DNA of 64,000 bases from Anisakis pegreffii. Its lineage: Eukaryota > Nematoda > Chromadorea > Rhabditida > Anisakidae. Shown here one piece after another: positions 1-11,900 of this stretch. The notes beneath the pieces were generated by a model. The model saw only the letters and a program-made list of their open reading frames with translations. It ran no database searches and had not been told where the DNA came from. Every line of letters begins with the position of its first letter. Position 1 is the first letter of the stretch. Both the position numbers and the translations under genes were made by a program. Location: contig JAPYMA010000008.1 of NCBI GenBank assembly GCA_035041965.1, positions 1 to 64,000 on the forward strand, in the 5' to 3' direction.

Positions 1-1645
1 AGCTAAATTCAAATAACACCCTACATGAATCGATCGAAACAAATCTTCGCAAATGCAAAATAGAACAAACGTTTTAGCATTTCCTTACTCAACTAAAAAC
101 CAGTTAGACAAAAATACGAAACACATAAACCTACCCATCTCTGCAGCACGAAAATGATTTAATTTACGAATGTATGGCATAGAAACAAATGCAGTGAGCA
201 ATTCGATATCGTAAAATGCTAATGATGATAGATAGAATGTGATGGCAAAATTTGTGGACGGCTTAAGAAATGATCGTGACCCTATGCGACCATAAGAATA
301 GCAGAAATGATGTTATGACATTATATGCATAATTCGCTTATACATCTGGTGCATTAACGATATATCAGAGTTATCAATCAATTCTAATGAATAAAAGGTG
401 ATGTTCATTCCAAGATGATTATATATGCATATATATGGAATATCATTTTGAAATACATTTGAAAAGAGATGAACCAAAACACATAACTGATATCAAATCA
501 CATTTTAAAAGTTTTCATAGCTAGACATATTAAGGAATGAGATAAAGGAAAATCATACACGATAGATTAATCTAAACAATAGGAGAGCAGCTCAAAGAAA
601 GTCCTAGTGCAGCCCAGTCGGCTTATTTAAATTGTTTGCTTGTCGAGAACGCTGCAAAGAAAACGCGTTCGAAAACTAAAGGGAAGGAGATGGACAGGAT
701 AGAAACCATTCTTTGTTTCTAAATGACAACAAATTAGTGCTAATAGAAATATCACTTATTATTAATATAGGTTCAACTAAAAGTGTTCATTCTGATGGAT
801 CACTCTCGAAACTTATATGTACATTTCTCAATAAACTAATAACAAAACCATCATTAATTGCAACCAGAGGTTTAGTGTCCATGGAAGAGCATATTATAAC
901 TTGTATTATATTAGCAACAAAATAAAGCTCAGTATTATCAATACGCGGCTCTGCCAACTTAACGCTTTCATTCATAACGAATGGTCATCACTCGGATAAA
1001 TTGTTAAACTTTATCGTAACTACTGATCAATGCGAATGTTTTAACACTTGTAGATTGATAATGAAACAGGATATGCATAGTTATATTGGCTGTAGTCAAT
1101 ATCCTTAACACTTCAATATCGAATGATGTAAACAAGTTTTGAAAAGCAAATCAGACACAACGAGGAAACTTATAGAGCGTTAATCAAGTTGAATCTAAAT
1201 TTTGTTGAATATCAATTATCACTTATTGAACTATAATAAGCGAATGAAACTCCGCAATATTGGTCCCATCTGATGAATCACGACTGAATGACACAACATC
1301 CCCCAAATTAGTCATTTGAGAATCTTCAAAATTTTTATCGCTCATTCATTTATGCATATTAAAAACCATCGGTTAGCACTCTCATAATAAACCAACAAAA
1401 TCGATTGATTTGTAATTCTCAGATATTTAAGGACTTTTTTCGAGCAATAAAAAACGAGTTTTCTGAAGGACGACGTATTTTTTACAGGATTCATTAGAAT
1501 TGCTGTTTTTGGATGTGAATAAGCACAATCAATATGAATATTCAAAAATATTCGCAAATTAATCCGTGTGTTGCTATGAAATTGATCGCCAAAGTTGAAA
1601 CACACACATCAATTGTATACAAAATGAATGAATATTGATATAAAT
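1..1645. other. AT-rich non-coding stretch
   Basis: Both strands are broken by frequent stops and I see no exon with good splice sites and coding-like composition. The stretch probably includes the 3' flank of the weak minus-strand coding remnant at 1646-2042. I recognise no RNA gene or repeat family here. Confidence 0.5.
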
Positions 1646-2042
1646 TTACAAGAGAAGAACGAACGCTGTTTTATTCGGTGACGTACAGCAAACGATATTC
1701 AGAAGATCCTCGTCGTCGCTATCATTTGATAAGTCAGCCACATTCGAATTATGTTCATCTAACAAATCAATACTGTCGTCCCAGTTGATCTCGTCATTCA
1801 GTGTATTCCGGTCGTTTATAATGTTCTACAACGTATTTTATCATATATTCATAAATTGGTGATATGTTTGAATTATTTATTTATTTATATTCAAATTAAT
1901 TCCAACAAATTATTTCAGCATCATCAACTTTAATGTCGAAAAGCTGAATAAAATATTTGTTGAGTTGACTTTCACCGACTTTTCTTACTTTCAATTCAGA
2001 TGAATGCAATTTTATTGAATCAGTGATGCGGAATACACACAT
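1646..2042 (-). CDS. possible 3' end of an unrecognised acidic protein
   Basis: Two minus-strand blocks read like exons. The upstream block (about 2042 down to 1929) contains IQLFDIK before a possible GTTGAT donor. The last block (1825 down to 1646) follows a TTGTAG acceptor, stays open for 59 codons, is rich in Asp/Asn/Ser (for example SNDSDDEDLLN) and ends in TAA. Both blocks are phase 0, so they join. The upstream frame stays open a little beyond the Met at 2042 but meets a stop soon after, so the true start is unknown and further 5' exons may exist. I recognise no family. The acidic tail is low-complexity and could give a false impression of coding. It may be a partial gene or a relic. 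Confidence 0.3.
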
Positions 2043-5000
2043 TACAAACGGTGGTTGGAGAGCAATGATTACGTCAGCATTTTAATGTTCGTTTGCGAAT
2101 AGCTAATTATCAACTAGCAGCTGTGTTCTTGAAATCAGGAGAATAAGAAAACTACGGCGTGCACAGAATTGGCAATACGCATGGCGAAACGAAAAAGGTA
2201 AATATATGCGAATCAACCAAAATGAATATACTTTCCCATAGTCGAAACAGGAATAAGCGTAGTCAAAAAGAGCAGAATTATTCAATTTATTTTGAATAAC
2301 ATCAGCGCTATTGTTGCTTTCGATAGAATTATTCTCATTTTGAATTAGTCAAAGATATGAAGAAAGTGGCTGGTTGAATTTATTTGAAAGTTGGTTTATA
2401 ACGAAGAAATAACTATTCGCTTACATAAGTAACCAATATTATCAGAAGTTTGTTAATTGATAGCACTGTTGAATCATGTTAGTATTTATGTAAGCAGGAT
2501 GCGTTGGTTAGTGGTTAACGAATTACCGAATATATACCCCTATTTCCACTCTCGTTTAATTATCACCGGCCATCAAGTTGCACACATCTGCCTCGAATCT
2601 TCCCGTGAAGTTGAAATACTACATTCCCCGGAGTACACATTCGGGAAAATATAAATGAATTTTAGTGTTGAATAGAAAGTTCATGCGTACATATTCTACT
2701 TATTAGTGAAAATAAGACAAACAATAAAAATGCGATGCTGTTGTCGACGGTGCAAATGAACGCGATTCGCATCCGAATATCGTATTAACCTCAGATTGAA
2801 TTTTTTGGTTTGTCTCGAAACAAGAACGTCTTCCCTATTATGAAAAGACGAATTGCGTCTTTGAATGCCTCGATACAACCACATCACGTATACTCACTAG
2901 AACCTGAACGCACTTATATCAGCAATACGAGAAGACCAGCGAACGAAAGCAGTCATAATAAGAGTGAGTTATTAGCATTCAAAAAGCAATCAGTGAAAGG
3001 GGCTAATTAATAGCAATACAGATAGTGTGCACTTGAGGTGAAACAAAAATCAACAAACAACGAAGTGTTTTTGTCAAATTTGAAACGAATAGCTTAGCTG
3101 AAACATTAAGATTGCTTCTACAGTTCTTGAGGGGCGAAAATGCAGAAAAAGATTCTTTTGAAATTTGTACTCGACCTTACGATTAAACTTGGGCTCACGT
3201 TTAAGGCTGAGTTAAAGAGTGGGCTTAATGCAGAGATTTTAAAAACACGAGCAATTGAATTACTCAAGTGAGCCTACTTAGTAAGTTGTTAAAATTGAGC
3301 CAAGCTTGCCATTAATGCAACTGGTCGAATTTTTCGCGAAACCCAAGATCTAGGCGCTCAAAAAACATCTTCTAAACTCAAACAATGTTAACAGTAAATT
3401 GGAAATGCAGTGGAACTATTCAGAATAATAGAAAGAAACGCATAAGGAAGAAAGGATGAGTGGCTGAAAGTGACAGATGAAATGAAATCGATTCAGTGAG
3501 CCACGAGAAAGAAGCATCCGATGACAACTGCTTTATTTACAGATGGATGGATATGTTTCGTCTATCTCATTTCTCATTCTAACTTTCATCATAAGGTTTC
3601 CCTTAAAAACTTCAACAATACGAGTCTTCATTGCCTTTTTCATACAAACATTTGATCAATAAGAACGAACCACTGCACAAATTTTAATTCCACAAAAAGC
3701 ACCGCATCTTCGTGATACACAACTCGAAAACATCACTCATAATAGAGGGTTCGTTACGTGAGATCATTTTTAATATTCACAAAAGATTCTTCTGAAGAGA
3801 AGGAAATGCACTTTCGAGTGCACCAGAAACAATCACTTCTCGTTAGAATGTCTAAGTTGTCTTTTTTCCGCTTCATCTCATTATCTCATCACACAGTCAC
3901 CCAAATAAAGAAAACTTCAAGGATCTTTCAACCTAATACAGCTCGTTTACGTTGGTAAACGAAACGAACGCTCGTTGAAGACGAAAAAACCGATATGAAT
4001 TTATCAACATTTGTTTCCAGTGGTTGTTCTAAGGAAACTTCACACAGTGGAGGATGGAAATGAAAAGACTGAATGTTGCATCGGATTTAAGAAACCTTAA
4101 TACTTTCAAAGACCACCTCAAAGGCAATTGGACGAATGATACAGTGGAAAAAAAATTAAGGCAAAAAGAAAATTATTCCGATACAACTTTCAACAATTTC
4201 CGAATTCGTATTTGAAGAAATTTTCAACGTAGGAAATGGAGACACGAACAAAAACAATGAACAATAACACATTTCTGACTGCAAAATGTTGCGCTACTGG
4301 AAGGTGAACAATAGGATTGTTTGGTTTTGCGTAATGATTTAGTGTTGAATCGAAGTAATTAACGAACGAATCAAATCACAAACGATAATCATTAATGTGA
4401 AGCACATTGTTGTGAAATAATCGAGTGCTTTTTGTACTTAATGAATGAATTAAATAACTGAACGAAAGTTGCTCAAAGAACTCGTACGAATAGCAATTTA
4501 TCTAACTTCAAAACATCTCGAATATTTTTCTCCCTTTCTTTTACTGACTTTTTTGAAAACACATATTTAAATTAAATTAAAAATGTTCCTTATAACCCAA
4601 GGCTGGAACGGAGGCGAAATCAGGCTCGGCGCACCTGAAAGTAGCAGGCCAGGCCGAGGACCACAGAATTTTCTTGGATGCTCGTAAGCACCCGGTCCCA
4701 CTCAAAGTACAACCCCAAATACAATCCTGTCTCATCCTTAACTATAAGCCTTCCCCACATGTGAATTCCTCCATCTCTGAAATGGCCCAATATCATACGG
4801 TATCTTCTTCGACGAAACGCATCGCTTTAGAGGAACTGCTGAGGAGATACTTTAGTTAAGGCTTCCTAATAAACGTATAATTGACGAATTTATTGAATTA
4901 GCTTTTGAAACGCTTAATTATAGGTCTAACGCTTATAGCTAGGATATTCATCCTTGTCTGTAAGCTACAAAACTGAATGATACAAATGCGACAACAGTGG

Positions 5001-7464
5001 TGGTCTTGAACCGATCCTCTTCTTGAAAGGGCCACAATGTTGAGGTCTCTATTCACTGCATTTTGCATGGATCATCATTCAGTAGAATGCAGTGAAAACA
5101 CAGTGATGCACTGGCATTAAAAGAAACGATGTCCATTCACAAGTTTATCCCACAAATAACGGCACTTTTTTCAACGCCCAAATTGCAATTTAATCAATCA
5201 ACAAATGAGGAAATATGTCTTGGTTCCGAGGCACAAATAATACGTTGATTTACTGCAGTGAACTCTTGAAATTAGAATTTAAGAACGAAAATCCACGAAT
5301 ACTATCAAAAAATTCTATTTTCAAATAATGCAGGTGAAAAAATAAAAAATAAACTCACAATTACATTGATGTCGTGAAACAACGTCATTTATGCGCACGA
5401 AGATATTCTTCAGAAATAATATCCAAATCTGGTTAGTATAATCTGACAGTTGATAACTGATAACGATATGTGAACAAAACAAAGGAAGAATTCGAAGAAT
5501 GCTAACAATGATAAGAATAATCACAACTGATGTGCACTCATATGAAACTATTCGCTGAAAGTAAACATTTCAACCGAAAAGGCGATAAAACGAAACTGCA
5601 AAGGTGCAAATACTATCTGACAAATCATTTGGCGTCAAGCGTTTATTTGATCAACCTCACCTCTTCACATTCATACCAACTACCTTCAACCAGGCCTATA
5701 ACCACGGCAATAGGTTAAATAAGAGAATTTCGCTTCCTCTCATTCCTCTTGAAATTTTCGTACGACTAACAATTATAAACTTGTGAATGAATATTATGCT
5801 GATGAACGTGAACATCCTTAAAGATGCACGAATCCCTTTCAAATTTAAGAAGTCTACCACTCAGTATCTGAAGCTCTTACAGTCATTTTTAAGAGGAGTA
5901 TCAAATTATCGGTTCTGAGCCAATGGACTGGACCAAGACTTGCAGGGCCGGACCAAAATTACTCCTGCTTTAACCAGGCAAATTTTGGCCAAATAAGTTT
6001 TGTTCCGGCCTGGCAAATCTTGGCTTAGCCTAGCCCTGCACGTCTTGGTCGGCGCGGTGAGCCGTGACCGGCGATTCAGTTATCACTTTTTAAGCAATCA
6101 TCATGTCAGATCACAACTAAGTGAACATAAAAGTCACCAACAAAAAAACAACACGAAAGATCTAAAAAATAATGGATGTTTTGAGAAATGAAAAGAAGAC
6201 AACACCAGAAAATTTCTTTTTTTGATGAGGAAGTGAAACTGCTTCCACTCCAAACAATAAGATGCGAACCAAACTTCCAGACTTTTTTGGTTGTTTCTGA
6301 TGGGACAGGTGATGTTGATGTGAACAATTTTCACACGAATACTGTTTTCTTTTGTTGCTAGATTGTACTTATCATTTTTTTGCAGAAAAAAAAGATGGGA
6401 ATGCTTCTCAATGAAAAATGGTTAACTAGCGAAAACGTATGAAAAAATGGTGTTCTCTCTTCTTCAGTTATTGACCGATGAATAAACAAACATTGTGCAT
6501 TGATGATCAATTATTTACATCCTTTATGAAAACTGCGAGAACTTGCTTCAACAATTTCAGTGAGTGTTTGACAAGAAACAGAGCTGTGATAATTCAATAC
6601 GCTAACAAACGATAACAAATTTCCCGACCAAGAAGAGAAGAAACAAAAGCAGCAATCCTTGATGACTAATCATTATTCGCTGTATGACAAAAAAAAACAA
6701 TAACTGAAATTTGCATGTAAAAATGTGATAAATAAAATTTGATACGTGAATTTTTCGCCATTATAGAAGATTCATTGAAAAGCTGACGGTGGACACACAA
6801 GGGAATATAATAGAACAGAGCTGTTTCAGTGGCTATTTATTAAAGTGTGCGAAAAACAAAAGAAGGGTGCACGAAACAAGACGAGTGTTTCTTGTTGTGA
6901 TTTAACTTCAAGTGCAATCAGTATGCCACTTAAACGAAGCAACATAACGACAAAACGATCGTCTCGAATCGATCATAAATGCCATCAGACTGCGTCCAAA
7001 CGGCACTGCCTGCTGTCTACGATCAATGCCCAACAATCAATTACAAACATAACGGATATGCATTCATGTGCACGCAATCTTACTAAATCATATTCGCATA
7101 TTACAGCTGTTTGCATCATTCGGCTGGCATTATGCCTTCTGAATAAGTGCAAACAATAAGCAATGTTTTTTGCTTGAATGCCGGCCATATCTTTTCTGAA
7201 CATTTTATTTGTAGAATAATGTTAGTTGTGATGTGTGCTTGTTAAAGCTAAAGTGAGTGGATTTGTTGTTTAATATTGATTTAGGATTAAGTTGGTATTT
7301 TGTGCGTTATTATCAAGGAACAATTTCATGAAATCAACGCCGTAGTTGTTGCGAGTAATCGATATTCGTTTGAATTAAGTTACTGATTGCGCGAATAACT
7401 TTTAGTGGAAATGTGTTGAGAAATTAGCTGTTAGAATAATGGAAGGAGGACGGGTGAAATAAAG
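2043..7464. other. long stretch without a supported gene
   Basis: About 5.4 kb of AT-rich sequence. Short open frames (for example near 4674-4859 and 6845-7159 on the plus strand) lack flanking splice sites, domain resemblance or convincing composition. The stretch holds one GC-rich inverted repeat (5931-6050). Its right end should contain the promoter and 5' leader of the TPR gene at 7465. Confidence 0.5.
5931..6050. repeat. GC-rich inverted repeat (hairpin-forming)
   Basis: The left arm at 5931-5948 (GACCAAGACTTGCAGGGC) is the reverse complement of the right arm at 6033-6050 with one mismatch. The arms are separated by 84 bp. The segment between them repeats short GGCC/TGGC and CAAATTTTGG-like words. 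GC content is clearly above the surroundings. It looks like a small foldback or palindromic repeat unit. I see no target duplication or coding content, so the class is undetermined. Confidence 0.6.
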
Positions 7465-8855
7465 ATGGAATTGCTGAATTTAGAAGACGGCATTTCAATG
7501 GAAACAAATAATCGGTTATGCGTGAGAAGAATCAATAACGAAGAAACGAAAATGAATGAAACGAATGCAGAACGTTCGTTCGAAGAAGCGAACGATTACT
7601 CAGATGAAGTCGATGAAATGATATCAAAAAATGAAATTATTAATCTTCAAGCAAAAGTAAACTTATCGTTACAAAATTCCGACAAATAATTCACCTGTCG
7701 AAAGCTTTTATTGTAAACTTGAACGCATCACATATACTAAGATGTAGTTAATTAATGAAGAAATGCTAAACGGCTGCTGATTCTAAAAAAAAAACTTTGA
7801 AATCAGTAACGATTTGAAACTTTTGAAGTTTCTTCTTATTTCTTGTTCATCTATCATTCACTAGTGAACGGAATTTACTTAGGTCTTTACAGGCTGCTGA
7901 ATACGTTCGATTGAAAAAATGGAATGATGCCGAAGAAATGTATGCAAAAGCAATTGAGATTTGCCCTGACGTGTATGCAACAAAAAAGTTTGTTCCTTTA
8001 AGTTATTCGATTATTGCTGATTCGGTCCAGCGATAATCTCTTTGATTGGAATTATGAAACTAGTATTGAATGATGTGCTGCCGTTTCAAGTATCAATTTT
8101 AGTCACGTTTCAGGCAGGATCTTTATGATCAACATATTGAATGTTCTATGAATTTATCACTTTGGGAAGAAGCTATAAGTGATTGCGTAAAATTGCTTCA
8201 ATTTAGTGAGTTTTTAATGCTCTCGAAACTAGTGCAAGTTTAGATTGCAATTCTTGTTTAGCACTATTAGTTCAGAGTAAATTTTGAGGGACAAGATGTG
8301 ATTTCTTTTAAGTCAGCAGTCAAATTAATCTTGACGAGCACGAGAAATCAGTGTCAATACCAACGTTGGAATGAGTCTATTTTGCAGAGAAAATTGAGGA
8401 ATAATTATGTGTTTGAGAATCATTCCCCAATACAGTGAAGTTCTCTTCAATATTTTTGTGACACTGATGAATTGGAGGATGTGCTTGTAATCACATTGCA
8501 GAACACATTAAAAATGAAATTTCAGAATTCAAATAGGTCTTTGCTAACGATCGTTACTGACTCCAAAAGTTTTGCAGATGCATCCAATGAAACAGTGCAA
8601 AAGCGCTGTGCTATGTGCTATGTGAATCTAATGAAAAGTGCTGTTGAATCATTCGAAAATTGTCGTTTGAGTGCGTTGAACAATCCGATACAATTTTTCA
8701 CAAAAGAATTTCATAATATAAGAGATATTCCAAATGAATCGTACCAATATGAGGTCAGTGATAAGCCAGTTGTCAACGAAAAAAACATCACCACGTTTTT
8801 GAGCAAATACCATGCATGCTCAAAATTACGTCTTTCCCATTTATCGGCATATTGA
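7465..8855 (+). CDS. small tetratricopeptide-repeat protein (TTC1-like)
   Basis: Four exons join in phase: 7465-7656, 7893-7987, 8114-8205 and 8578-8855, giving 218 residues. The ATG at 7465 opens an acidic N-terminal region (about residues 1-58). Residues about 60-125 form TPR-like helix pairs (KKWNDAEEMYAKAIEICP, then WEEAISDCVKLLQF). The pattern AIE-CP...K...LY followed by W-x2-AI-x-DC-x-K resembles the TPR core of TTC1, an Hsp90/Hsp70 adaptor. The C-terminal 90 residues do not match what I know of TTC1, so the assignment to that family is an inference. Introns are 126-372 bp with CAG acceptors. The gene is followed after 136 bp by the SMYD4-like gene on the same strand, suggesting a shared operon transcript. 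An alternative is a diverged paralogue of another small TPR adaptor. Confidence 0.65.
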
Positions 8856-8991
8856 ACATAACTGTTATACTTATATTATGCTTAAACTTCGTCCATAGTA
8901 TTGAATATTTGGAATCATCAAAATGATTAATATGCTTCAATAATCATGAATGTTTTTTTTAAACCTTGAAAATGACAAACTGAACTTCTAG
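8856..8991 (+). promoter_or_regulatory. operon-like intercistronic region with trans-splice acceptor
   Basis: Only 136 bp separate the stop of the TPR gene from the ATG of the SMYD4-like gene. The spacer has a T-run and ends in AACTTCTAG directly abutting the ATG at 8992, which is the form of a 3' splice acceptor used for spliced-leader addition. This spacing is typical of nematode operons. No canonical AATAAA is visible in the spacer, so processing of the upstream mRNA would have to use a variant signal. Confidence 0.55.
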
Positions 8992-11900
8992 ATGAAAAGA
9001 TTTGGCTTGAAAGACAGTGTGGTTTCTGAGGAATTACGAAAATTGGGCAACGAATATTATGTAAGTGGAAACTTCACGAAGGCCTTGAGAGTATATTTTG
9101 AGGTAAGTGTGAATGTATCTTTCAAATTGTGAATGAAAGTTACGATTTGAAATAATTTTTCAGTATAATGATTGTGATATTGTTTTTCTTTTTGTTCACA
9201 CTGTTTCGGGGTCTACGCATTGTTGATCGAGGAAGTATATTTTGAATACTATTTTATTTCGATAAATGTTCATAACTTGCCGATTTAGATGTATACAACG
9301 ATTCTATTATCGACTGCGTGAATGAAGTCTTTCCAGGCTTTCGATACGGCTGTACAATCTGATCTGACCTACTTTTTGGCCATGAAAAATATTGCAACAG
9401 TTCTCATGAAAATTGGATATCCTAAGGTCGTCCTTTATGCGCGTTTTTTTGCGAATAAATTGAAATTTCAACATTCAGTTTGCCACTCATGTCGTTGAAT
9501 TCTTGTTCCAAAAAAAAACTAGTAGAAGGTTTTTTCATTCATTCTAATTCATTTGAGGGTGGAGGGAGAGGAAAGAAAAAATTGGTGTTTTGATTGCATT
9601 TTTCATCAAGCAGTAACTTTCAGGAGGCTCTTAAGCATTTCGATCGTCTTGAACGCAGTGCCGAAAAGAATTCTTCTGATAAACTGAATGCTGTTTTGTT
9701 TAGGTGAATTATTTTCGGATAAATTTTTCTTCACTGCTAACAAAGGTTAAAAAACATCTATGATTTCATTTTTGTCTTATTGCATTCTTCTTGTTGTGTT
9801 ATATTGAAGATAGTTTCCTTTTATGAAATCATGCATCGAGATAAAATTCTGTAGGCTTAACGATCATCATAATAACAGTAATAATAACATCGATACTGTA
9901 ATCATAATTATGTGTATTACTGCTATTTTCATTAATGTTTTTATCGTAGTATCAATTGTTACTAATGATCGCTTGCATAAGTCAACTATTGATAAAGCCG
10001 TACTTATTTTAAGCAAAAAGATGAAAGAATGTCTGCGTTTACCCCAAACAGAATTCTACAAAACACCCGAACAGAAACTTTATAAAGGAGCAAACAAGAC
10101 GTGCGAACAAATATCAAGTGCTGTTCGTATACAATACGATGAAGTAAGGGGACGTCATTTGGTGGTTAGTTAAGAGATTTTAATGTAGTTTTTTATGTTA
10201 AAAATTTATGATAAAATGAGTTTATGTGTCGTGAATATAAACAGAAATAATATAGATTGATCATTTTCAATGAAATTAATTAACTGATTTTCAGCGATCT
10301 CATATTAAAATAGAGAAATTCAGTTGAATTGTTTATAATTTTATTGAGGTTTTTTCAATCTTCTTAGCTATACGAATTGTCCGTACGGTTTTTTTATTAA
10401 TTTATTCACAGGCAGCAGAAAATATTCCAGAAGGAATGGTTGTCATCAAAGAAGTACCTCTGGTTATGGCCGCATCAAACTGTGTTACTAGGTGCAAATA
10501 TTGCTGTCGATTACTTCCACTCTCATATTTACCGTCAGTTTTATTCACAGTATTATACTGATTGATCGAAATTTTTCGTGAATATTCTTTTCGATAGAAA
10601 CGGAAATTAGGGAATATTCATAAGAAGAAAAGGAATGAATCGTTTGTCAAACGAAATTCTTTGCTTTTTAACTGTTTTATGAAGTTGTAATTAATGCTCG
10701 AAATCTACTCGTTTCTATCTAATAACATCTTCAAAATAGATGCGAGAATTGTAACGCACGTTTCTGTGATGAGAAATGTCTTGAAGAGGGTGCATCCATG
10801 CACTCATTGGATCATCATTATGGTGGTGAGAATGGGTTGAAAAGCATTGGTATGTGCGAACTTATTGCAAAAGCAATTAACGAGTATTCTTACGATGAAC
10901 TGAAACATTTCATTGAGAGTGTGTTTTCTATTCTTTGTTCATTTGTTTCTTGTGCATTTATCAAATTCATTATCAGTTCTTTTAATTGGTCAGTTTAAAA
11001 GTTTCGCATCAGACTGACTTCAGAAGTTTACCTAAAGATTAGTCTCGTAAAAGAGATGCTTGTGAGTAGTTGTAGATAAGCGTTACATTCGGATGCTTTT
11101 CCGTTTCGAAAACGCCAAATAAGGTTCAGTTCATAGAACCGAGAGGTTCTTTGGGCACATATTCTTGCAATAACGAGAGTTGTATTGGAGAGGTACCGAA
11201 TCGAAAAGATGTTCGTTCATTAAATGGCAATTCATTTGAGGCGATCATGTTACTGAAGGCATATTCATTCGATGATTCTAGCAATAATATGGTGATAAAT
11301 CAATTCGTTGATGATGTCTGCAAATTACTGGTGATTATTTTTTTATTCCTTTTATCTCATTTAATTTGTAGAAATTTGTTTTTTTCCGTGACGAAAAATT
11401 TCAAAATTTTCATTTATGTTGGCAATTTGTTGTACACTTTTCTCAGCAAACTGGGTATCAGTTTTAATCGACCCAATCAGCGACTCGAATACACAAATTG
11501 ATAGAGTTTTGAGCTTCGAACGTTTGCCACATATTATTATCATTTTTTATCGTGGTGTACTTTTATCACATTTCAACTCATTTTAAAAAAATGTCGATTT
11601 GGATTAAATTGGAAAACCGAAGCTTTCTATTGATCGAACATTTCATTAAGAAAACTTAAATTCCCAGGCAATGATGTTCTTGAAGTAATTTCTTTCAGAA
11701 ATCTAAGTTCTCAGATCTCACCTCAGTTGAATGTCGTCGATTTATTGGTGATGTTACCCGTGAGCTTATGAAACGAATCCCATTAAATGCAAATGCTATA
11801 CATCAGAATCCGAAGGTTTATCAGTTGATCCTTTTGTATTCCTTTTTTAGAATCATTTTCTAAAAATCTTCCAGTCGCGATCAGGTTAAATATTTATTTT

